This document shows positions 1 through 4,259 of a stretch of DNA of 6,129 nucleotides, one piece after another; positions within the stretch are counted from its first letter, which is position 1, and every line of letters starts with the position of its first letter. The DNA is from Thermoproteota archaeon (GTDB lineage: Archaea; Thermoproteota; Thermoprotei_A; Sulfolobales; Pyrodictiaceae): NCBI GenBank assembly GCA_013153105.1, contig JAADFC010000064.1:1-6129 (forward strand), given 5' to 3'. A program made the position numbers and the translations under genes. A model generated the notes under the pieces. The model saw only the letters and a program-made list of their open reading frames with translations. It was not told where the DNA came from and did no database searches.

Positions 1-761
1 TGGCGCGGCTTAAGGGTAGGTATCTTCGTGTGCTGCGGCGGGAGATGCAGATAGTCTACCAGGACCCGTACAGTAGCCTGAACCCCCGCTACACGATAAG
101 GTACACGTTGGAGGAGCCCCTGATAATCCACCGTATAGGCGATGAGGAGGAGAGGCTGCGCCGGGTTGCTGAGATGCTTGAGGCTGTCAAGCTGACACCT
201 GTGGAGGACTTTCTGGACAGGTACCCGCACCAGCTTAGCGGGGGGCAGAGGCAGCGTGTCGCTATAGCGAGGGCGTTCATCCTCAACCCTAGGCTGGTTG
301 TGGCTGACGAGCCTGTCTCGATGCTCGACGTCTCGATACGGGCTGAGATTCTGGAGCTGCTTATGGAGCTGCGCGACAAGTTCCGTACCTCGCTGCTGTT
401 CATAACGCATGACCTGGCTGTTGCGAGGCTGATATGCGACCGTATCGCGGTCATGTATCTGGGCCGTATAGTGGAGCTGGGCCCGGCGAGGGAGGTCATC
501 GAGGAGCCCAGGCACCCGTACACTAGGGCGTTGATAGCTGCTATACCGGAGCCCGACCCTGAGAACCGTAAGAGGTTCAGGGAGGTCCCCATAAAGGGCG
601 AGGTGCCCAGCGCCGTCAACATACCCAAGGGCTGCAGGTTCCGCCCCCGCTGCGTCGCCTACGACCAGACCCCGGAGGTGCGGGCCAGCTGCGAGAGGCG
701 GGAGCCCCCGCTCTTCGAGGTCGGCCCAGACCATTATGTAGCGTGCTGGCTCTACCGCTGA
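1..761 (+). CDS. Oligopeptide/dipeptide-type ABC transporter ATP-binding protein (OppF/DppF family), 5' end outside window
   Basis: This is one of the two cytoplasmic ATPase subunits that power import of peptides, or in archaea often oligosaccharides, through an Opp/Dpp-type permease. The frame is open from base 3, so the start and Walker A lie upstream; the GTG at 30 is internal. Numbering from that GTG, one sees the Q-loop (VYQDPYSSLNPR, Q11; the SLNPR form is typical of OppF), signature LSGGQ (69-73), Walker B LVVADE (89-94), DEPVSMLDVS and H-loop H127. The C-terminal oligo_HPY domain starts at HPYT (162) and has four cysteines (202, 208, 221, 239) in the pattern GCRFRPRC...C...C. In a bacterial DppD structure the equivalent cysteines bind a 4Fe-4S cluster. 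The permease, binding protein and OppD partner are presumably upstream. The substrate cannot be read from the sequence. Third codon positions look less GC-biased here than further right (visual impression). Confidence 0.95.
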   Translation, partial: ARLKGRYLRVLRREMQIVYQDPYSSLNPRYTIRYTLEEPLIIHRIGDEEERLRRVAEMLEAVKLTPVEDFLDRYPHQLSGGQRQRVAIARAFILNPRLVVADEPVSMLDVSIRAEILELLMELRDKFRTSLLFITHDLAVARLICDRIAVMYLGRIVELGPAREVIEEPRHPYTRALIAAIPEPDPENRKRFREVPIKGEVPSAVNIPKGCRFRPRCVAYDQTPEVRASCERREPPLFEVGPDHYVACWLYR

Positions 762-814
762 GGCCCCCGGCGCGGTGTTACCGGGCCCCCGCCCCTTCTA
801 TCCTCGGCTCCAGG

Positions 815-831
815 CCAGGCCTCCGGCCTGG
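815..831 (+). other. Perfect 7-bp hairpin just before the membrane protein start
   Basis: CCAGGCC, a TCC loop and GGCCTGG form a perfect inverted repeat ending 8 bases before the GTG at 840. It sits in the 78-base gap between the ABC ATPase stop and the next gene, where a ribosome-binding site would be expected and no good one is seen. It could modulate translation or read-through from the upstream gene. There is no T-run after it, so a classical terminator is unlikely. It could also be chance in GC-rich DNA. Confidence 0.4.
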
Positions 832-839
832 GGATAGGC

Positions 840-1421
840 GTGTACGGGAGGCTCCTCCTCGCACTGGGCTACCTCTCGGCCCCCTTCGCGGGGCCCGGCT
901 CCGCGGTGATAACGGCGGCGGGCTGGCTGTCCCTGGGCGCGGAGACCCGGAAGCCGACCTACGCGTGGGTGGGCCTGGCGGGCCTGCTGGGCGTCGCCGG
1001 CGTGCTCAGCGGCCGCTACGGCGGCGTGGAGGGCCTGGAGGGTGTGGGGGGCCTGCTGCTGCTCGCCTACTACGTGCTGAGCATAGCCCTGATCTGGATG
1101 GTGGGTATAAGGAGCAACAACGGCGCCCTGAAGGCGGCCGCGTTCTTCCTCGCGGTCGCCTTCCTCCTGGCGGCCACGGGGGCGGGCAGCGTGCACGACG
1201 CGGCGGTCGCGGCTTCGGGCGGCGTCGCGGACTGGGGCGGGGTGACCTGGGCCAACGAGGCGGCTAGCAGCATGATAGAGAGGATAGGCGGCGCCGAGGC
1301 GCTGGCCAAGCTGTTCGCGGCTGTTGGAGCGGTTTTCGCCGCGATAGGCTTCATGGGGTTCCAGGAGGGTGAGAGCGGGCTATCCAGGGAGGAGCAGGTG
1401 TTCAGCATAGGCGTCTACTAG
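840..1421 (+). CDS. Polytopic membrane protein of unknown function
   Basis: This encodes 193 residues that I do not recognise with certainty. Hydrophobic stretches at about 5-33, 41-57, 69-90, 97-114 and 152-173 suggest four or five membrane spans. A polar, Ala/Gly-rich loop (115-150, containing DWGGVTWANE) lies before the last span, and the tail (175-193) is charged and hydrophilic. The spacing of the first spans loosely recalls the archaeal DUF996 family, but this is only an impression. GTG 840 is the first usable start after the upstream TGA (759-761), which is in the same frame, 78 bases back. No Shine-Dalgarno motif precedes it. The gene could be co-transcribed with the ABC ATPase, but nothing in the sequence ties it to transport. 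It converges on the DUF190 gene with a 44-base gap. Confidence 0.75.
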   Translation: MYGRLLLALGYLSAPFAGPGSAVITAAGWLSLGAETRKPTYAWVGLAGLLGVAGVLSGRYGGVEGLEGVGGLLLLAYYVLSIALIWMVGIRSNNGALKAAAFFLAVAFLLAATGAGSVHDAAVAASGGVADWGGVTWANEAASSMIERIGGAEALAKLFAAVGAVFAAIGFMGFQEGESGLSREEQVFSIGVY

Positions 1422-1465
1422 CCCGCCCACAGTCCCCGGCCTTTTCCCCGCCCCCACCCGGGCTC
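1422..1465 (+). terminator. Possible T-tract terminator between convergent genes
   Basis: This 44-base gap between the convergent membrane protein and DUF190 genes is pyrimidine-rich and contains CCTTTTCCCC, with TTTT at 1442-1445. Archaeal termination commonly uses short T-runs, so this could end the + strand transcript. The run is short and the call is weak. Confidence 0.25.
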
Positions 1466-1831
1466 CTACACGGCCTCCGCCTCCTCCCGGTGCCCGTAGA
1501 AGAGTACCTCCACAGGCTCCACGGTTACGAGCCCCTCCTTGACGACCTGGAGGACCTCCCTCGCCGCCCTCCTGATAGCCTCCTCCTCGTCTACTGCTTC
1601 GACCACGACGGGTAGGTCCTCGGAGAGGCGGAGGACGTCGGCGGTGTGTATCAGGCTGTGCGACCCGTAGCCCGCTATGCCCCGGTACACCGTGGCGCCC
1701 TTGACCCCCATCCTCTTCAGCATGTGGACTATGTAGAGGTAGAGGGGCTTCCCGTGTATCCGGTCGCGCTCGCCTATGTAGACGCGGAGGCGGAGCCACC
1801 TCCTCCCCCGGCTACCCGGGTCGGCCTGCAT
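1466..1831 (-). CDS. DUF190 family protein (PII-like fold), partner of CrcB
   Basis: This encodes 121 residues from ATG 1831. The DUF190 core is plain: RVYIGERDRIHGKPLY (16-31), an amphipathic helix through HMLKRMGVKGATVYRG, the loop region GIAGYGSHSLIH (51-62) and DLPVVVEAVD (72-81). DUF190 proteins are small ferredoxin-like, PII-related proteins often encoded beside crcB; their biochemical role is not settled. A regulatory or sensing part in fluoride export is inferred from this linkage. The start was chosen because AGGTG (1842-1838 on this strand) sits six bases before ATG 1831. A GTG at 1840 would add MSS but overlaps that site. The ATG lies inside the end of crcB, giving a 20-base overlap and translational coupling. 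The C-terminus (GHREEAEAV) is acidic and the length is normal for the family. Confidence 0.9.
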   Translation of the reverse strand: MQADPGSRGRRWLRLRVYIGERDRIHGKPLYLYIVHMLKRMGVKGATVYRGIAGYGSHSLIHTADVLRLSEDLPVVVEAVDEEEAIRRAAREVLQVVKEGLVTVEPVEVLFYGHREEAEAV

Positions 1832-2225
1832 AGAGGACACCTGCAGCCACGTAGCCAGCGTACACGGCGGCTAGGCCCCCAATAATGTTGGCGGCCAGGT
1901 AGAGGAGCCCGTAGAGCGGCGCCTCCAGCGCCAGCGTGAAGAACTCGTAGGAGAACGTTGAGAACGTGGTGAAGCCGCCGGCGAAGCCCGTGGCCAGGAG
2001 CAGCCTCTGCTCCCGCGTGAACAGTCCAGCCACGCGGGCGGCACCCATAACGAAGCCGAGCAGCAACGAGCCCAGAACGTTGACCGCCACAGTGCCCAGC
2101 GGCAGATACGGCGGCGCGCGGCCCTGCACCACACCGCTGAGCAGCCACCGCGCAACCGCGCCGGCCCCGCCGCCAGCCGCGACGAGCAGGGCGTCCCTAA
2201 GCTGCGCCTCCAGCCCCGAGGCCAC
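1812..2225 (-). CDS. crcB: CrcB/Fluc fluoride ion channel
   Basis: This encodes 137 residues of a small dual-topology membrane protein that exports fluoride as a homodimer and protects against fluoride toxicity. Family landmarks are clear: GGGAGAVARW (18-27, matching GGxxGAxxRY with Trp for Tyr), GTVAVNVLGS (44-53, with the conserved VN) and GFAGGFTTFSTFS (80-92, including the phenylalanines and the TTFSTF turn that binds the central sodium). Four membrane spans lie at about 11-31, 44-66, 75-100 and 105-130. The length is typical. GTG 2225 is the only suitable start; a GGAGG precedes it by only two bases, closer than ideal, and lies in a stem (2227-2249). The gene is the first of a two-gene operon with DUF190. 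I saw no fluoride riboswitch (crcB motif) consensus upstream. Confidence 0.95.
   Translation of the reverse strand: MASGLEAQLRDALLVAAGGGAGAVARWLLSGVVQGRAPPYLPLGTVAVNVLGSLLLGFVMGAARVAGLFTREQRLLLATGFAGGFTTFSTFSYEFFTLALEAPLYGLLYLAANIIGGLAAVYAGYVAAGVLYAGRPG
1838..1842 (-). promoter_or_regulatory. Ribosome-binding site of the DUF190 gene
   Basis: AGGTG on the minus strand, six bases before ATG 1831, matches the anti-Shine-Dalgarno end of archaeal 16S rRNA (CACCT). It lies within the crcB coding sequence and decides the start in favour of ATG 1831 over GTG 1840. Confidence 0.6.
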
Positions 2226-2226
2226 A

Positions 2227-2249
2227 GCCTCCCCCCGGGGGATGGAGGC
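2227..2249 (-). promoter_or_regulatory. Leader hairpin burying the crcB ribosome-binding site
   Basis: Read on the minus strand, GCCTCC (2249-2244) pairs with GGAGGC (2232-2227), and C:G pairs beyond an A/G mismatch and a U:G wobble extend the stem toward a CCC loop. The second arm contains the GGAGG that would serve as the crcB Shine-Dalgarno, two bases before GTG 2225. The structure would hide the ribosome-binding site and suggests regulated or thermally controlled translation. Pairing is read from the sequence; the function is inferred. Confidence 0.4.
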
Positions 2250-2270
2250 CGCGGCCCCCCGGGGCGGGGG

Positions 2271-2280
2271 CTCTAAACCG
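2271..2280 (-). promoter_or_regulatory. TATA-like element of crcB
   Basis: The minus strand reads CGGTTTAGAG, the best AT-rich block upstream of crcB. A start about 26 bases downstream of its centre would fall near 2248, at the first base of the SD-masking hairpin, giving a leader of roughly 23 bases. The match to an archaeal TATA box is weak. Confidence 0.3.
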
Positions 2281-2346
2281 TCCCAGCCGCCGGCCGTCTT
2301 TGACGGGTGTTTGTTCGACCCCCGCCTTAGCAGAGTCAGTGCTCCA

Positions 2347-2355
2347 CCCTATACG
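2347..2355 (+). promoter_or_regulatory. TATA-like element before the small ORF
   Basis: CCCTATACG stands out in a very GC-rich stretch. A start about 26 bases downstream would fall near 2378, just before the in-frame GTG codons at 2379 and 2394 of the candidate small membrane protein. It is a weak match, supported mainly by position. The rest of 2226-2393 holds two copies of CCCCCCGGGG (2231-2240 and 2255-2264) and no other recognisable gene. Confidence 0.3.
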
Positions 2356-2393
2356 CCCCCGCCCCCCGGGTGGGCTCTGTGTGGGGAGGCGGC

Positions 2394-2489
2394 GTGGAGC
2401 TCATGTTCCTGGTGCTGCTCTCGGTTCTGGGCCTCCTCGCTGCCGCCGGGCTGGCGGAGGGCGGGCGCCGGGGCGGCAGGAGGGGCTAG
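2394..2489 (+). CDS. Candidate 31-residue single-span membrane protein
   Basis: From GTG 2394 the frame encodes MELMFLVLLSVLGLL, then AAAGLAEGG and a basic tail RRGGRRG. That is one hydrophobic helix of about 17 residues followed by four arginines, so the tail should stay in the cytoplasm. A GGAGG (2384-2388) lies five bases before GTG 2394, and codons strongly favour G or C in the third position like the neighbours. An ATG at 2403 would give 28 residues and a GTG at 2379 would give 36. Its TAG stop shares a CTAG palindrome with the stop of the opposing gene. It is not homologous to anything I recognise. It is divergent from crcB, but a link to fluoride is only positional. GC-rich DNA yields chance ORFs of this size, so it is a candidate only. 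Confidence 0.4.
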   Translation: MELMFLVLLSVLGLLAAAGLAEGGRRGGRRG

Positions 2490-3157
2490 CCGTCGTCCCC
2501 GGCGGCTAGGGGGGCTAGCCTCTCCGCGAGCGGCTTTGTGGAGAACAGGCTGTACGTCACCCTCTCCTCCCCTGGCCACTTCGCCGCCTTAGCCTTGGCC
2601 GCGTCCCACAGCCTGAGGTGTTTCCGCGGCAGGTAGACTATGAGGCGCTCGAGGCCCCGGTCCACCAGCCTCTCCATGGCCTCGGCGAGGAGTGTGGCTA
2701 CCTTCTCGGCTAGCTCCGGGTTCTCGAGGACCTGGTCTGGGGGGAGCTCGTAGCAGCACGGAGGGTACTCCTCGGCGCGCGTGTAGGGGACTAGGATGAG
2801 GAGGTCGCTGAAGTAGAGCCACTCGATGCCCCTCGGCTTGTCCCCTGCCTCGTCCCATAGGCCGAGGCGGCGGAGCATGCCCCGTATCTTCCGTGACGTG
2901 GGTGACCTGGTGTAGGGCTTCACGTTGCTGCACGGTGTAACCAGCGCCACCCTATAGGGGGGCGTGTACTCCTCCCGGAGCCACCTCCACCAAGCCCTCA
3001 CCGCGGGGTGGCCGAACGCCTTGGGCCCCGCCAGCTCGGGGTCTAGGCCCCGGTGGAACCTGCGGGGCCAGCCGCCCTCGGGGCTGCGGGGTATGCTCAG
3101 CCTCCCGCGCCTCTGCGGCGGCTCGCCGCCCGCCACGGCTACCATGCCGGAGGGCAT
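2486..3157 (-). CDS. Stand-alone ArcS core-like (DUF5591-type) protein
   Basis: This encodes 223 residues. The best match I recognise is the core domain of archaeosine synthase ArcS, whose hallmark is PC-x3-KPY-x2-S-x2-H. Here residues 75-88 read PCSNVKPYTRSPTS: C76, K80, P81, Y82 and S85 fit, but the final His is Ser88. Downstream, VPYTRAEEYPPCCYELP (123-139) resembles the VPxELExxYPAxxYDxP segment of ArcS, followed by a helical region (148-168) and the strand LIVYLPRKH (172-180). The TGT-like and PUA domains of full ArcS are absent, so it is an isolated domain. ArcS converts preQ0 at tRNA position 15 to archaeosine; whether this protein acts on tRNA is unknown. ATG 3157 is the longest start; ATG 3145 is equally possible. 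Neither has a Shine-Dalgarno, consistent with a leaderless message. The first ~45 residues are Pro/Arg/Gly-rich. Confidence 0.75.
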   Translation of the reverse strand: MPSGMVAVAGGEPPQRRGRLSIPRSPEGGWPRRFHRGLDPELAGPKAFGHPAVRAWWRWLREEYTPPYRVALVTPCSNVKPYTRSPTSRKIRGMLRRLGLWDEAGDKPRGIEWLYFSDLLILVPYTRAEEYPPCCYELPPDQVLENPELAEKVATLLAEAMERLVDRGLERLIVYLPRKHLRLWDAAKAKAAKWPGEERVTYSLFSTKPLAERLAPLAAGDDG

Positions 3158-3170
3158 GGTGCCGGGGGCA

Positions 3171-3190
3171 ATCCTTTAAGAGGGGTTTAC
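3171..3190. promoter_or_regulatory. Shared divergent promoter region (ArcS-like gene and serA)
   Basis: ATCCTTTAAGAGGGGTTTAC is the most AT-rich block between the two divergent genes. CTTTAAG/CTTAAAG (3174-3180) is nearly palindromic and can act as a TATA box either way. Leftward initiation would fall near 3150, between the two candidate ATGs of the ArcS-like gene; rightward initiation would fall near 3203. A second element, GTTTAC (3185-3190), would start serA near 3214. Positions assume the usual archaeal TATA spacing of about 26 bases. Confidence 0.5.
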
Positions 3191-3224
3191 CGCGTGGGCG
3201 CTCTCTCCCACTCGGCTGCCGAGC

Positions 3225-4232
3225 TTGGATGTCGCCCGCTGCGGGGGAGGTGGTGCCGTTGGATTCGCCGAGGCTCGCGTAGGGGCGTGCCTCCGGGGCC
3301 GCCGCGTGCTCGTGACCGACCATGTGGCCGACCTTCTCCTCGAGCGGCTCCGGGGGGCGGGTCTCGAGGTAGACTACCGCCCGGGCATCAGCCGCGGCGA
3401 GCTGCTGAGGATAGTCCACGGCTACGACGCTCTCGTCGTGAGGAGCAGGACGAGGGTCGACCGGGAGGTTATCGAGAGGGCTGAGAGGCTGAAGGTGATA
3501 GCGAGGGCTGGCGTGGGCCTCGACAATATAGACGTGGAGGCGGCCAGGGAGCGGGGGATAAGGGTTGTCAACGCCCCCGCCGCCGCAACCCAGAGCGTGG
3601 CCGAGCTCACCATAGGCCTATTGATAGCTGCTGCTAGGAGGCTTGCGGAGAGCCTGGAGCTGGCGCGCGGCGGGGTCTGGAAGAAGGTTATGGGCTTCGA
3701 GCTCTACGGGAAGACGCTGGCTGTGATAGGGTTTGGCAGGATAGGCAGGAGGGTGGCCGAGATAGCCAGGGCTATAGGCATGAAGATAGTCGCCTACGAC
3801 GTTGTCGACCTGAGCAGCCACGCCGAGAAGATAGGGGCGGAGTTCACGAGGGACCTCCACGAGGCCCTCCGCCGTGCCGACGCGGTGACGCTGCACGTGC
3901 CCCTCACGCCGGAGACGTGGCACCTCATCGGCAGGAGGGAGTTTGAGGCTATGAAGAGGGGGGTGATACTGGTGAACACGAGCAGGGGTCCGGTAGTGGA
4001 TAGCGAGGCGCTCCTCTGGGCGCTGGAGGAGGGTATAGTCGCGGCTGCTGCGCTGGATGTGCTGGAGCATGAGCCCCCGGCTACGGAGGCTGAGAAGAGG
4101 CTGGTGAGCCATCCCAGGGTGTTCGTTACGACCCACATAGGCGCGTCAACCAGGGAGGCCCAGCAGAGGGTGGCGGAGGAGACGGCGCGTAAGCTCATAG
4201 AGGCCCTCGCCGCCCAGTGCGGCGCCGACTAG
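3225..4232 (+). CDS. serA: D-3-phosphoglycerate dehydrogenase, short type
   Basis: This enzyme oxidises 3-phosphoglycerate to 3-phosphohydroxypyruvate with NAD, the first step of serine synthesis. From TTG 3225 it is 335 residues: an N-terminal substrate-domain half (RRVLVTD 26-32; RSRTRVD 73-79; ARAGVGLDNID 93-103), the Rossmann motif GFGRIG (169-174) with acidic D192 favouring NAD, and the catalytic triad R254 (NTSRG), E283 (ALDVLEHEP) and H304 (TTHIGAST). The 29-residue Arg-Glu spacing equals that of E. coli SerA. No ACT or ASB regulatory domain follows, as in the ~305-residue archaeal type. Residues 1-25 are Gly/Ala-rich and outside the family. The GTG at 3306 would give 308 residues, the usual length. 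The longest frame is shown because the start is unresolved: a strong GGAGGTG (3246-3252) points to an out-of-frame TTG at 3259. The next gene forms an operon with it. Other 2-hydroxyacid dehydrogenases are possible, but the context favours SerA. Confidence 0.92.
   Translation: MDVARCGGGGAVGFAEARVGACLRGRRVLVTDHVADLLLERLRGAGLEVDYRPGISRGELLRIVHGYDALVVRSRTRVDREVIERAERLKVIARAGVGLDNIDVEAARERGIRVVNAPAAATQSVAELTIGLLIAAARRLAESLELARGGVWKKVMGFELYGKTLAVIGFGRIGRRVAEIARAIGMKIVAYDVVDLSSHAEKIGAEFTRDLHEALRRADAVTLHVPLTPETWHLIGRREFEAMKRGVILVNTSRGPVVDSEALLWALEEGIVAAAALDVLEHEPPATEAEKRLVSHPRVFVTTHIGASTREAQQRVAEETARKLIEALAAQCGAD
3246..3252 (+). promoter_or_regulatory. Strong Shine-Dalgarno near the serA start, pointing to an out-of-frame TTG
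   Basis: GGAGGTG is fully complementary to the archaeal anti-Shine-Dalgarno. Six bases later comes TTG 3259, which opens only a seven-codon frame (MDSPRLA, stop TAG 3280-3282) in the +1 frame relative to serA. No in-frame serA start lies at the right distance. The same heptamer precedes the aminotransferase TTG. Confidence 0.45.
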
Positions 4233-4245
4233 AGCGTGGAGACTC

Positions 4246-4252
4246 GGAGGTG
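4246..4252 (+). promoter_or_regulatory. Ribosome-binding site of the aminotransferase gene
   Basis: GGAGGTG lies 13 bases after the serA stop and seven bases before TTG 4260. It decides the start: the upstream GTG 4236 has no such site, and GTG 4269 is too far away. Confidence 0.65.
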
Positions 4253-4259
4253 GCGGCTC

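Noticed and set aside
30..761. Treating GTG 30 as the true start of the first ABC ATPase
   Set aside because: The frame is open to the window edge, and family residues including Walker A must precede the Q-loop, which comes only a few residues after GTG 30.
743..1267. 174-residue + strand frame over the membrane protein
   Set aside because: It is very rich in Gly, Arg and Pro with no recognisable motif, whereas the frame from 840 has regular hydrophobic spans.
2226..2290. Fluoride riboswitch upstream of crcB
   Set aside because: Looked for the conserved GGNGATGG-type pseudoknot segments on the minus strand; none fits. Only a simple SD-masking stem is present.
2303..2330. tRNA T-arm-like GTTCGACCCCC
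   Set aside because: No matching stem partner, acceptor or anticodon arm could be built on either strand.
1966..2592. 208-residue open frame on the + strand
   Set aside because: It lies opposite crcB, which has full family motifs. The translation is Pro/Ala/Arg/Ser-rich with no domain, as expected of an antisense shadow in GC-rich DNA.
3229..3282. 17-codon ATG frame before serA as a gene of its own
   Set aside because: It overlaps the serA reading region, has no domain and may simply reflect the ATG in TTGGATGTC. It is kept only as part of the serA start problem.
2952..3419. 155-residue minus-strand open frame spanning the serA promoter
   Set aside because: It overlaps both the ArcS-like gene and the start of serA and has low-complexity Arg/Pro/Ala composition; a shadow frame.
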